Origin: Bacteroidales bacterium
GTDB lineage: Bacteria; Bacteroidota; Bacteroidia; Bacteroidales; Muribaculaceae
Direction of reading: 5' to 3'
Assembly: GCA_019416425.1 (NCBI GenBank)
Contig: DXXK01000041.1
Span: 15,407-79,406 of the forward strand
DNA: 64,000 nt
Numbering within the stretch: position 1 is the stretch's first letter; each line of letters begins with the position of its first letter. Made by a program: the position numbers and the translations under genes. The notes below the pieces were generated by a model. That model made no database searches. It was not told the DNA's origin and was given only the letters and a program-made list of their open reading frames with translations. Shown here piece after piece: positions 26,456 to 35,776 of this stretch.

Positions 26456-27781
26456 ATGAAAAAGTTCTGTTTGATGCTGACATTGCTGGTGGCCGTGCTG
26501 ATGGCTGGCTGCCGCAGAGACCGCGGCGCGGATGTCGAGGAGCTGTTCCGCTGTGTCCCCAATACCTCCAGCTGGGTGGTGGTTGCCGACCTGCGTTCCA
26601 TCATCGAGAAATCCGGTTCGAAAATCGACGGCGACAAGGTAGAGGCCGGTGCTGAGTTGCAGAAAGCCCTGAGTCAGGCCAGCGATAGGAAAGCCGCCGA
26701 GGCGTTCAAGTCGATGCTGAATGGCGACAGCGGCATCGAGCCCTCGGTAGCCGTGGCCTTTGCCGACGGATTCAACAATTATGTCGTCGGCAACCTGAGC
26801 AGTACTTCCAGATTCCAGGAATTCGTTACAAAAAATGACGGAGGAGAATGGAAGGAACAGGACGGCGTCCGATACAATGGCGCGTATGCCGTTACGGAGA
26901 ATCGTTTCTGGATGCGTGCCGGGGGGCTGCAGGTGAATCCCGACAAGATCAAGGAGTATCTGGCGCTGAGCGAGCGTCAGTCGTTCGCCGGCAGCGACTT
27001 CGCTCCGATGCTGAAGGATACGGACTGCGACATGGCGGGATGGTGCGACATCAACGGCGCCATGAACACCGCGGGAGTGAACTTCCAGCAGCGGGCCATG
27101 ATCAAGATGGTGAGCGAGGCGATGTTCAAGGATGCCGGTTTCGCGGTGTTCGACATGCAGTTCGACAAGGGAGCGGTCAATATCGAGGGGCGCCTGCTGG
27201 ACAGTAAGGGCAAGGACGCCAAATATCTGCTTCCTTCCCGGAAGATTGACGAGAAGGTATTGGAGCGCATCGGCGGCAAGGCCGACGGCCTCCTGGCCAT
27301 GGCCGTGCCTCAGAAACTTATAAAGCAGGTCAAGGATATGGTATCCGGCAAGGTCTCCATGATCGGAATGGCTGTCAATGCCATGGGCTGCGTTGACGGC
27401 ACAGCGGCCTTTGCATTCACCAACCATGGGCAGGCCGTGACAGGAGTGGTCCAGACCACCGGCGAGGGTACGGCCGACCTGATGTCCCTGCTGCAGAGCA
27501 TGGGTATGACTGTATCCAAGGAGAATAAGGATCTGCTGGTATCCCAAGGCAATATGGATGGAAGCGAGGATGTCGCGGCCATGGGAGCGATGCTCAAGGG
27601 CTGCTCAATGGGCGTTGTGGTGAATACCGATACCTTCAATCCGACCTTCGCGCCTGATGCGGCCGCTGTGAAGGATATGGTGATCAAAATGGTTCCCAAG
27701 TCCGGCAGTATGGTCCTGGAGGTCCAGATACGGGCCAAGAACCCCGACTCCAATTTCATAGTGTCCATGCTGGGGGCATAA
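26456..27781 (+). CDS. Lipoprotein, DUF4836-like (tentative)
   Basis: A 441-residue protein with a lipoprotein signal peptide (MKKFCLMLTLLVAVLMAGC, Cys19 as lipid attachment site). The body alternates strands and helices without a catalytic motif I recognise. The sequence VPNTSSWVVVADLRSIIEKSG and repeated CSMGVVVN- and GCVDGTAAFAF-type strands suggest the Bacteroidales family DUF4836, but this assignment is from memory and tentative. It precedes the ABC transporter gene by 42 bases on the same strand and may be transcribed with it. Confidence 0.75.
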   Translation: MKKFCLMLTLLVAVLMAGCRRDRGADVEELFRCVPNTSSWVVVADLRSIIEKSGSKIDGDKVEAGAELQKALSQASDRKAAEAFKSMLNGDSGIEPSVAVAFADGFNNYVVGNLSSTSRFQEFVTKNDGGEWKEQDGVRYNGAYAVTENRFWMRAGGLQVNPDKIKEYLALSERQSFAGSDFAPMLKDTDCDMAGWCDINGAMNTAGVNFQQRAMIKMVSEAMFKDAGFAVFDMQFDKGAVNIEGRLLDSKGKDAKYLLPSRKIDEKVLERIGGKADGLLAMAVPQKLIKQVKDMVSGKVSMIGMAVNAMGCVDGTAAFAFTNHGQAVTGVVQTTGEGTADLMSLLQSMGMTVSKENKDLLVSQGNMDGSEDVAAMGAMLKGCSMGVVVNTDTFNPTFAPDAAAVKDMVIKMVPKSGSMVLEVQIRAKNPDSNFIVSMLGA

Positions 27782-27823
27782 ACCCGTAAACCAAAGATTC
27801 CGAAGATTAAGGGAAAAGATAAA

Positions 27824-28483
27824 ATGGAATTCAGTCCGTTGGAGGCGATAACGCTCCGGGATATGCTTCCGCAGGTGTTTGCTGGCGAGCGTATCCCGGA
27901 GTCCGAGGTGTGGCGCAGTGACCTGACGTTCCGCCGTGGTGAGACCGTTCTGGTGGAGGCGGCGTCGGGCGCGGGCAAGTCATCGATGTGTTCCTATATA
28001 TTCGGAGCGCGCACGGATTACGAGGGGATACTGCAGTTCAACGGCCATGATGTGGCCGGTATGCGGCCGGACGACTGGCAGCGGGTGCGCCGTGTCAACA
28101 TCGCCTATCTGCCGCAGGAGCTCTCGCTGTTCCCGGAACTGACGGCGTGGGAGAACATCATGCTGAAGGACTCCCTCACGGGCCATGCCTCGGCAAGCCG
28201 GATCGAAAGATGGATGGACCGGCTCGGCATACTGTTCCGTCGTGATTACCCGGCTGGGAAGATGTCAATCGGCCAGCAGCAGCGTCTGGCCATAGTCCGC
28301 GCACTGTGCCAGCCGTTCGACTTCATTCTGCTGGACGAGCCGGTGTCGCACCTGGATGAGGCAAACAATGCGACAGCCGCCGAGATCATCGCCGAGGAGG
28401 CGCGTCGACAGGGAGCCGGCATAATATCGACCAGCGTCGGCAACCATCTGCTGTTGGACTATGATAAACGGATACATCTATGA
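27824..28483 (+). CDS. ABC transporter ATP-binding protein
   Basis: A 219-residue ATPase subunit. Walker A is AASGAGKS at 46-53, with the first glycine replaced by alanine. The Q-loop is YLPQELSLFPELTAWENI, the signature is MSIGQQQRLA, Walker B is FILLDEP and the D-loop is SHLDEA. The segment where the H-loop histidine should sit reads GIISTSVGNHLL, so the usual TH pair is absent. Its stop overlaps the start codon of the permease gene (ATGA), so the two form one transporter. Confidence 0.9.
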   Translation: MEFSPLEAITLRDMLPQVFAGERIPESEVWRSDLTFRRGETVLVEAASGAGKSSMCSYIFGARTDYEGILQFNGHDVAGMRPDDWQRVRRVNIAYLPQELSLFPELTAWENIMLKDSLTGHASASRIERWMDRLGILFRRDYPAGKMSIGQQQRLAIVRALCQPFDFILLDEPVSHLDEANNATAAEIIAEEARRQGAGIISTSVGNHLLLDYDKRIHL

Positions 28484-29667
28484 AGCTTGTTGACAGACTG
28501 CTGCGCAGAAATACATCGCCGGCCCGCGTGGCCGGGTTCATCATATCCAATTTCATTGGCCTGGCCATCGTACTGGGAGGCCTGCAGTTCTACCTGGACG
28601 CCCGCAGCATCTGGGAGGCCGACGACTCATTCGTCAGCACCGACTATCTGGTGGTCAACAAGCGCGTCACGTCCGAGCAGACGCTTGGCGCGGCGGGGTC
28701 GGGCTTCAGCGACGATGAGATCCGTGACCTTGAGTCGCAGCCCTGGGTGCGTAAGGTGGGCCGATTCACCTCCAACGACTTCAAGGCCTATATGTCGGTC
28801 GGCGCAGGCGACCGCGGCTTGTCCACGTATATGTTCTTCGAATCCATCCCGGACGGATTCGTGGATGTCCCCTCGTCGCAATGGGCGTGGCGTCCGGGCA
28901 GCAACGACGTGCCGATAATCATCAGCAAGGACTACCTGACGCTCTACAATTTCGGGTTCGCATCGTCGGCGGGACTGCCGCAGATGTCGGAAGGCATCAT
29001 GAGCGGCATTCCGGTGCGTCTGAGTCTCCGCAGCGAGGACGGCACCCGTACGGAGACGGTAATGGCGCATGTGGCCGGATATTCCAACCGGTTGAACACC
29101 ATACTGGTGCCACAGGGATTCCTTGAGCAGGCCAATGCCACGCTGGGCAGCGGGTCGGTCAGGCAACCGTCGCGTCTGATAGTGGACGTGAGCAGTCCCG
29201 GCGACACGGCGATAGCGCCTTATCTGGAGGAGCACGGCCTGGAGGTGGCCGGCGACAAGTCCGCCAGCCAGGCCAGCTTCATGCTGAAGGTGGTGACGGG
29301 CATTGTGCTGGGCATCGGCGTCGTGATCACGCTGCTGAGTTTCTTCATCCTTCTGCTTTCCGTCTCGCTGATCATGGAGAAGAACCGCGACAAACTTCAC
29401 TCGCTGCTTATGTTAGGATATGGTCTGAATTCGGTGGGGCGTCCGTATGTGGCGCTGGTGTCTGTTGCGTCGGTGACGGCGTATGCGCTGGCGTTGTGCG
29501 CCATGTTCGTTCTACGGGGCTATTATCTGACACCGCTGAGCGGTCTTGGCGCTGCTGGGGGCAGCGTAATGCCGACGGTGGGAACCGGTGTCGGCCTGAC
29601 CGCGCTCATAGTGGCGTTCAATGTGATGGCTGTGCGTAGGAAGGTCCGGGGGGCATGGAGAGTGTAG
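28480..29667 (+). CDS. ABC transporter permease (FtsX/MacB-like topology)
   Basis: A 395-residue membrane protein with one helix near the N-terminus (FIISNFIGLAIVLGGLQFYL), a large non-membrane domain (about 45-255), and three C-terminal helices (VVTGIVLGIGVVITLLSFFI, VSVASVTAYALALCAMFVL, and VGTGVGLTALIVAFNVMAV). That layout fits FtsX-type mechanotransducing permeases such as LolE, MacB and FtsX. Substrate unknown; the preceding lipoprotein gene may be a partner or cargo (inference). Confidence 0.85.
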   Translation: MKLVDRLLRRNTSPARVAGFIISNFIGLAIVLGGLQFYLDARSIWEADDSFVSTDYLVVNKRVTSEQTLGAAGSGFSDDEIRDLESQPWVRKVGRFTSNDFKAYMSVGAGDRGLSTYMFFESIPDGFVDVPSSQWAWRPGSNDVPIIISKDYLTLYNFGFASSAGLPQMSEGIMSGIPVRLSLRSEDGTRTETVMAHVAGYSNRLNTILVPQGFLEQANATLGSGSVRQPSRLIVDVSSPGDTAIAPYLEEHGLEVAGDKSASQASFMLKVVTGIVLGIGVVITLLSFFILLLSVSLIMEKNRDKLHSLLMLGYGLNSVGRPYVALVSVASVTAYALALCAMFVLRGYYLTPLSGLGAAGGSVMPTVGTGVGLTALIVAFNVMAVRRKVRGAWRV

Positions 29668-29982
29668 CGGATACACTCAATTAGCATTTGTTAATTAACA
29701 ATGTTAAAAAGAATATATTTTAACCTTTATTTATACAAATTCAGTATTTTTGCGTCCGCATATCTGTCAAGGACACAAGAGAGTGTCCGGTCAACAGCCA
29801 TGATTTCACGTCTAATGCTATCGAATAGTTAAAGGATTATTGAAATCAACAACCTTTACAGAATCAAACAATTTTAACACAGATGTGTAGATATTTCAGG
29901 GGCCAGGAGTTTGTGGCAACTGAAACACGCTTTAATTTATGAATATTAAATAACCCAATGTACAACTAAATCTCATTCCTGC
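29668..29982 (+). promoter_or_regulatory. Promoter and long leader of the sus-like locus
   Basis: TATTTTTG at 29745-29752 is a good -7 element; the -33 region (TTTATTTATAC) is weak. The start would be near 29758, giving a leader of about 225 bases before susC. A perfect 6-pair hairpin GGACAC-AAGAGA-GTGTCC lies near 29770-29787. I see no regulator gene (HTCS or SusR) next to the locus in this window. Confidence 0.6.
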
Positions 29983-32900
29983 ATGAAGAACTTATGTTTT
30001 CATCTGAACCAGAAGCTGTGGGTGACAATGGCGATGCTGTTGGCGCTTGCGCTTCCCTCTGTTGCTCAGAAGATTACAGTCACTGGACATGTATCCGACG
30101 AGCAAGGAGAGGATTTGATAGGGGCGACCATCATCGAGAAGGGCACCTCTAACGGTACGGCAGCGGATATCGACGGAAACTTCACACTTTCCGTACCCGC
30201 CAACGCCGTGCTGACTGTAAGTTACGTAGGCTACGACCCGATGGACGTGCCGGTCAACGGTCAGACACATCTGAACATCGTGATGAAGGAGAACGCCACG
30301 ATGCTTGCGGAAACGGTTGTCATCGGCTACGGTAGCGTGAAGAAATCGGATGCTACCGGTTCCGTTGCTCTCGTTACACCGGATGCGGTCGAGGCCGGAA
30401 TCTCGACATCGGCGCAGGACCTGCTGGTAGGAGCCAGTCCGGGTGTGGTTGTAACCCCGGACGGCGGTAAGCCTGAAGGCGGCGCCAACATCCGAATCCG
30501 TGGCGGCGCGTCGCTGTCGGCATCCAACGATCCTCTGATCGTGCTGGACGGTGTGCCTTTGAGCAGCGACGGTGTCCAGGGTATGGCCAATCCACTGGCC
30601 ATGATCGCTCCCGACAACATCGAGTCCATGACCATCCTGAAGGATGCCTCGGCCACAGCCATCTACGGTAGCCGCGCGTCGAACGGTGTCATCATCATCA
30701 CCACCAAGAAGGGCAAAGGCGGCAAGCCGCAGCTGAACTTCTCGGCAAACTTCGCTGTCAACACTCCGCGCAAGACGTGGAACGTCCTGAGCGCCGACCG
30801 CTTCGCATCGCTGATCCGCGAGCATTGGGGAGCTGATTCCGATGCCGCCGCACAGCTCGGCACCTCCAGCACCAACTGGCAGGACAAGGTGCTCCGCACC
30901 TCGTTCAACCAGGAGTACAGCCTCAGCGTCGGCGGCAAGGCCGGTTTCCTTCCCTACCGCGTCAGCGCTTCCTATACCATGAACAACGGTATCCTCAAGG
31001 ACTCGCAGATGCAGCGTGTCACGGCAGGCTTCAACCTGACTCCCGAGTTCTTCGGCGGATTGCTGAAGATATATGCCAACGTCAAGGGATACTACATGCG
31101 CAACCAGTTCTCGAACGAGGGTGCCATGGGCGCCGCCATCGCGTTCGACCCCACGCAGCCCGTGCATACATACGACGCCACCGGCAATCCCGACTTCCCA
31201 TACTTCTACAACGGCTATACCTCGATAACAACGGACCGCTATCATTCGTGGAACATCAACGGTACAGTCAACCCGCTGGCCATCATTCAGGACCGTCACG
31301 ACGTGTCGAACGTGTTCCGCAGCAACGGTAACTTCCAGGTGGACTACGCACTGCATTTCCTTCCCGAACTGCACCTGAACCTGAACCTCGGTTACGACGT
31401 AAGCCGCTCGTTCGAGAACATCAACATAGGCCAGAACTCCCCGACATCCTGGAACCAGGATGCCAAGAACGGAGCCTCCTCCAACCGTCATATATATGAG
31501 ATGCGCCGCAACACCCTGCTGGACTTCTATCTGAACTACAAGAAGGACTTCGAGGCCATCTACTCCAATCTTGACGTGATGCTGGGTTACTCCTGGCAGC
31601 GTTTCGACGCATTCGGCAGCAACAACGGTACCGTCTATACCTCCAATGGCTTCTACGGACCCTCCACCACCAACGGAGTCCTGACCATCGATCCCAACAC
31701 GACCAAGCCCGGCGACCGTCTGAATCCGGAATACCGCTGGAACAGCGGCAACCTGATGCTGGTGTCGTTCTTCGGACGTCTGAACTACACGTTCAAGGAC
31801 ACCTATCTGCTGACCTTCACGCTGCGTGACGACGGAACATCGCGTTTCTCCAAGAAGAACCGCTGGGGTCTGTTCCCCTCCGTGGCGCTTGGCTGGAAGA
31901 TCACCGAGATGCCGTTCTTCGAGACGGCCCGCGAGACCATGAACGAGTTCAAGCTTCGCCTTGGCTGGGGTGTCACCGGACAGCAGTCCGTGGGCGGTTA
32001 TTTCCCATACATGCCTGTCTACGTTCAGAGCACCAACACCGGATCGTTCTATCCCAACCTCTATACGGGTAAATACGAGGGCAACATCAGCACCCTGTAT
32101 CCCGGAATCTACAATCCCAACCTGAAGTGGGAGGAGACCACGACCTGGAACGTCGGCCTGGACATGGGCTGGCTCAACAACCGCATCACCCTTGCCCTTG
32201 ACTGGTACCTGCGTGAGTCCAAGGACCTGCTGAGCTACGTTACCGTGGCCCCCGGCGGCGCCACCTCCAACATGATGGACCAGAACATCGGTACGCTGCG
32301 CAACATGGGTATCGAGGGTACCATCACCGCCAAGCCCGTAGTTACCGACAACTTCACATGGACAACAAGCCTGAACGTTGCCTGGAACAAGAACGAGATC
32401 ACCAAGCTGAACGCCACGGACGACAAGAACTCGTACATCACCACCGGCGGGATCTCCGGCGGTACGGGCAACACCGTTCAGGTACACAAGGTGGGCTATC
32501 CGGCCTACACCTATAGCCTCTACGAGCAGGTCTACGACAAGAACGGCGACCCGATCGAGGGCTGCTACGTTGACCAGAACGGTGACGGCACCATCGACGA
32601 CAACGACCGCGTGCTGCGCCACTCCAAGGATCCGAAGGTGACGATGGCATGGAACAACTCCTTCTCCTGGAAGGGCTGGGACCTGAGCTTCCAGCTCCGC
32701 GCCTCGCTGGGCAACTACGTGTACAACGATGTCCTGTCCACACACACCACGCTGGCCGACACATACAACACTTCGGGTATCCACAACCTGATCGACAACG
32801 ACTTCATCTTCAAGGGCGGCGAGACCACCAACCGTTACCTGTCCAACTACTGGCTGCGTAACGCAAGCTTCCTGCGCTGCGACAACATCACCCTGGGTTA

Positions 32901-33075
32901 CACCTGGACCGACATCAAGGGCCAGATTCCTTCGGTACGTGTATATGGAGCCGTTCAGAATCCGTTCGTGATCACAGGCTACAACGGTCTGGATCCAGAG
33001 GTGTTCTCGGGTATCGACAACAACGTGTATCCGCGCCCTGTCACCGTTACGCTCGGTGTGATGGCCACATTCTAA
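29983..33075 (+). CDS. SusC-like TonB-dependent glycan transporter
   Basis: A 1030-residue outer-membrane transporter, full length. It has a signal peptide (MLLALALPSVAQ near 18-29), a carboxypeptidase-regulatory-like domain (ITVTGHVSDEQGEDLIGATI, about 31-110), a TonB-box region (AETVVIGYGSVKKSD), a plug with AIYGSRASNGVIIITTKKG, and a 22-strand-type barrel ending in VTLGVMATF. SusC pairs with the SusD lid lipoprotein encoded next to import oligosaccharides. The downstream SusE/SusF-like genes point to alpha-glucan or a similar polymer, but no glycoside hydrolase is present in the window to confirm it. Confidence 0.96.
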   Translation: MKNLCFHLNQKLWVTMAMLLALALPSVAQKITVTGHVSDEQGEDLIGATIIEKGTSNGTAADIDGNFTLSVPANAVLTVSYVGYDPMDVPVNGQTHLNIVMKENATMLAETVVIGYGSVKKSDATGSVALVTPDAVEAGISTSAQDLLVGASPGVVVTPDGGKPEGGANIRIRGGASLSASNDPLIVLDGVPLSSDGVQGMANPLAMIAPDNIESMTILKDASATAIYGSRASNGVIIITTKKGKGGKPQLNFSANFAVNTPRKTWNVLSADRFASLIREHWGADSDAAAQLGTSSTNWQDKVLRTSFNQEYSLSVGGKAGFLPYRVSASYTMNNGILKDSQMQRVTAGFNLTPEFFGGLLKIYANVKGYYMRNQFSNEGAMGAAIAFDPTQPVHTYDATGNPDFPYFYNGYTSITTDRYHSWNINGTVNPLAIIQDRHDVSNVFRSNGNFQVDYALHFLPELHLNLNLGYDVSRSFENINIGQNSPTSWNQDAKNGASSNRHIYEMRRNTLLDFYLNYKKDFEAIYSNLDVMLGYSWQRFDAFGSNNGTVYTSNGFYGPSTTNGVLTIDPNTTKPGDRLNPEYRWNSGNLMLVSFFGRLNYTFKDTYLLTFTLRDDGTSRFSKKNRWGLFPSVALGWKITEMPFFETARETMNEFKLRLGWGVTGQQSVGGYFPYMPVYVQSTNTGSFYPNLYTGKYEGNISTLYPGIYNPNLKWEETTTWNVGLDMGWLNNRITLALDWYLRESKDLLSYVTVAPGGATSNMMDQNIGTLRNMGIEGTITAKPVVTDNFTWTTSLNVAWNKNEITKLNATDDKNSYITTGGISGGTGNTVQVHKVGYPAYTYSLYEQVYDKNGDPIEGCYVDQNGDGTIDDNDRVLRHSKDPKVTMAWNNSFSWKGWDLSFQLRASLGNYVYNDVLSTHTTLADTYNTSGIHNLIDNDFIFKGGETTNRYLSNYWLRNASFLRCDNITLGYTWTDIKGQIPSVRVYGAVQNPFVITGYNGLDPEVFSGIDNNVYPRPVTVTLGVMATF

Positions 33076-33103
33076 ATTTTCTCATTATTCAAAGGAAATC
33101 AAT

Positions 33104-34819
33104 ATGAAATCATATATCAGTAAATTCCTGATGGGACTGGCGGTGGTGTCGATGGCCGGACTGACAAGCTGCGTCAACGACCTGGACCAGGACCCGAAGG
33201 ATCCCAACTCCATCACGCAGGGAGATTTCGACAAGGACCCGATGAGCTATATGGGTCAGGTGATGGGCAAGTGCTACAGCTCGCTGGCTGTATCGGGCCA
33301 GAGTGGTCCCGACGGAAGCTCGGACATCTCGGGTCTTGACGGCGGTACATCCAACTGGACTCGTGTCATCTTCATGCTGAACGAGTTAACCACCGACGAG
33401 GTGAGCTGGATCTGGCCTGACGTCGGAGTGTTCGACCTGTGCACCAGCACCTGGGGCAGCAGCAACGGCAACCTGTACGGCGCCTACGGTCGTCTGTACA
33501 CGCACATCGCGGTCTGCAACGACTTCATCCGCAAGGCCAACGAGGGTGCCTTCAACGTAGGTGACGCCAACGCTCCTGTACGCGACCAGTTCGTGCTGGA
33601 GGCACGCGCGCTGCGCGACCTGTCCTACTACTATATCATCGACTTCTTCGGCAACGGCGTCCGTGCATGGGACGACATGGCCTACGGCGACGTTCCCCCG
33701 CAGGTTACGCGCAAGGAACTGTTCGACCTCGTGACGGCTGACCTGGAGGATGTCTTGGCAAACTTCAAGGAGTCCGGCATCTACGGCCGCGTCGGCAAGG
33801 ACGGTGTCGAGGCTCTGCTGTGCCGCTATTACCTGAACGCTCAGGCATGGATCGGCGAGAACCATTACGACAAGTGCTGGCAGCATGCCCAGAACATCAT
33901 CAGCCGTCATCAGGGCGGTGGTTTCCAGGGCAGCGGTCTTGCCAACGACTATCTGGCGCTGTTCTGCGGCAGCAACGATATGTTCATGCCGGGCGGCTCG
34001 CTCAAGGCGCAGAACGAGATCCTGTGGGGCGTTCCCTTCGAATTCCCCTACACCGAGAGCTACGGTGGCACCAACTTCATCATCGCCGCCTCCCTTTCAG
34101 CAGCCTCGATGCCTAAGGTCCTGTACGGATCGAACTCCGACTGGAGCTGTATGCATGCACGCGAGCAGTTCGCCGACAAGTTCAACTTCCTGGGCGGCCA
34201 TTCGGCCGACGGCCGTACCTACCTGTGGTGTACCGAGCGCCAGGGCTTCACAAAGGCCAATGACGAGTTCTCGACGTTCACCAGCGGATACGCCCCCATC
34301 AAGTTCACCAACTGCAAGGCCAACGCCGACGGTACGATGCCCCGTCACACCTACGACGATCCCGGCACGGGCTACACCTTCAACTGGGCAGGCGTCGCCG
34401 AGGTCAACGGTCTGCCGAACATGAGCAACAACTATCCCGACACGGACTTCCCGATCATCCGACTGGCCGATGTCTACCTGATGGCTGCCGAGTGCTCGCT
34501 GCGTGGCGCAGGCGACCAGGCCACGGGTCTGAAGTACGCGAATCTGGTGCGTGGACGTGCCGGTGTCCCCGCGTGGGAGGCAGGCGAGTTCAACCTCAAC
34601 AATCTGCTGGACGAGCGCTCGCGCGAGCTGTACTGGGAGAACACCCGCCGTACGGACCTGATCCGTTTCGACAAGTTCACCGGCAACTCCTACACATGGG
34701 CATGGAAGAACAACGTACGTAACGGTGGCTCCATCGGCGACCACATGAAGCTGTTCCCGCTGCCCAGCGACGTCGTAGCCACCTATGGCAAGAGCATGAC
34801 ACAGAACCCCGGATACTAA
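33104..34819 (+). CDS. SusD-like glycan-binding lipoprotein
   Basis: A 571-residue surface lipoprotein. Signal peptide with lipobox LTSC (Cys about residue 23), then VNDLDQDPKDPN. The SusD fold is shown by EARALRDLSYYYIIDFFGNG, the typical helix of the TPR core, and by the C-terminal NLLDERSRELYWENTRRTDLIRF(D)KF, the hallmark SusD/RagB end region. It closes the SusC barrel and binds the glycan. It starts 28 bases after susC. Confidence 0.96.
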   Translation: MKSYISKFLMGLAVVSMAGLTSCVNDLDQDPKDPNSITQGDFDKDPMSYMGQVMGKCYSSLAVSGQSGPDGSSDISGLDGGTSNWTRVIFMLNELTTDEVSWIWPDVGVFDLCTSTWGSSNGNLYGAYGRLYTHIAVCNDFIRKANEGAFNVGDANAPVRDQFVLEARALRDLSYYYIIDFFGNGVRAWDDMAYGDVPPQVTRKELFDLVTADLEDVLANFKESGIYGRVGKDGVEALLCRYYLNAQAWIGENHYDKCWQHAQNIISRHQGGGFQGSGLANDYLALFCGSNDMFMPGGSLKAQNEILWGVPFEFPYTESYGGTNFIIAASLSAASMPKVLYGSNSDWSCMHAREQFADKFNFLGGHSADGRTYLWCTERQGFTKANDEFSTFTSGYAPIKFTNCKANADGTMPRHTYDDPGTGYTFNWAGVAEVNGLPNMSNNYPDTDFPIIRLADVYLMAAECSLRGAGDQATGLKYANLVRGRAGVPAWEAGEFNLNNLLDERSRELYWENTRRTDLIRFDKFTGNSYTWAWKNNVRNGGSIGDHMKLFPLPSDVVATYGKSMTQNPGY

Positions 34820-34846
34820 AGTGCGAATCCTGAAAAATCGAATCAA

Positions 34847-35704
34847 ATGAAAAAGACTATATTTTTTATGGCTTTGGCACTTGTGGCCGGCACATCGCTG
34901 ACAAGCTGCAAGGATGACACCGAGCCGCGTCTGGAGAAGCCGACGGAGTTCGTGCTGAACACCCCGTCGATGGCCAACCAGACCTATGTACTGACCGCCG
35001 ACAACGGCATCGACCTGGCCGTGTCGCAGCCCAACTACGGGCTGGGCGTGGTACCCAACTATCAGACCCAGATTTCGTTCACCGAGGACTTCGCCAAATA
35101 CGCCGACATCGAGAGCCTGTCGCAGCAGGCGCAGATCCGTCTGAACGGCGAGGAGCTGGCCCAGGCCATGTGCAAGCTGATGGGTTACGTCAGCAACGAC
35201 ACCGAGGACCTGTATTCCGGCGAGGCCCGGAAGGTGTACTTCCGTGTGCACGCCTTCGTCAGCAACTGCGACTACAGCGACATCACCTCCAATGTGATCG
35301 CGCTGACCGTGGTTCCGTTCAAGGCCGCCAAGCTTCCGGCACGCATCTATGTGATCGGTGACGTCAGCGGCTGGGACATCAACAACGGCGCCGTCTACAT
35401 CGAGGAGGATGCCGTGGGATCCAACGTATTCGTGGGCACGGTCGAGTTCACTCACGACCAGGCTGCCGCAGGCTTCCGTTTCTACCAGACGCTCGGCTCG
35501 TGGGGCGACAACGGCATGCTGCCGTCAATCGGATCCAACGCCGATGACGGCACCGACGCCAACGTGTCGCTGGACGGCGGCGTCTACACCGGCGCCTGCG
35601 TGGCAGGAAAGGGTAACTGGAACATCACCAACTTCGATGGCGGCAAGCTGAAGCTGACCGTCAACATGAACACGATGAAGGTGACATTCGAGGATGCTAA
35701 CTGA
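34847..35704 (+). CDS. SusE-like surface glycan-binding lipoprotein
   Basis: A 285-residue lipoprotein with lipobox LTSC (TSLTSCKDD). The N-terminal immunoglobulin-like SusE domain (LEKPTEFVLNTPSMANQTYVL, about 25-150) is followed by a carbohydrate-binding-type domain (ARIYVIGDVSGWDINNGAVY, about 165-285), which recalls starch-binding modules of SusE/SusF with their IGxxxGW motif. It is shorter than SusE of B. thetaiotaomicron, having apparently one C-terminal module. It starts 27 bases after susD. Confidence 0.87.
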   Translation: MKKTIFFMALALVAGTSLTSCKDDTEPRLEKPTEFVLNTPSMANQTYVLTADNGIDLAVSQPNYGLGVVPNYQTQISFTEDFAKYADIESLSQQAQIRLNGEELAQAMCKLMGYVSNDTEDLYSGEARKVYFRVHAFVSNCDYSDITSNVIALTVVPFKAAKLPARIYVIGDVSGWDINNGAVYIEEDAVGSNVFVGTVEFTHDQAAAGFRFYQTLGSWGDNGMLPSIGSNADDGTDANVSLDGGVYTGACVAGKGNWNITNFDGGKLKLTVNMNTMKVTFEDAN

Positions 35705-35727
35705 CGATAGTACAAATTTCAACTCAA

Positions 35728-35756
35728 CGCGGGGTTCCGATTCCCGGAACCCCGCG
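35728..35756 (+). terminator. Strong hairpin between susE-like and susF-like genes
   Basis: A perfect 11-pair stem (CGCGGGGTTCC against GGAACCCCGCG) with a 7-base loop lies in the 72-base gap. It lacks a clear T-run, so it may attenuate or stabilise transcript ends rather than terminate fully. Confidence 0.6.
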
Positions 35757-35776
35757 GAATAAAAGACCACAGACAA

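Noticed and set aside
26041..26637. A 198-codon minus-strand frame across tRNA-Tyr and the lipoprotein start
   Set aside because: It reads through the tRNA, a terminator and the start of a convincing lipoprotein gene. Only its last codons, in the pckA leader, are of any interest.
29992..32784. A 930-codon open frame antisense to the SusC-like gene
   Set aside because: It is an exact shadow of a well-supported SusC gene in GC-rich DNA. Its translation is a valine/glycine-rich string without domains.
34097..35455. A 452-codon frame antisense to susD-susE
   Set aside because: It crosses the ends of two real genes and shows the same antisense codon pattern as the other shadows.
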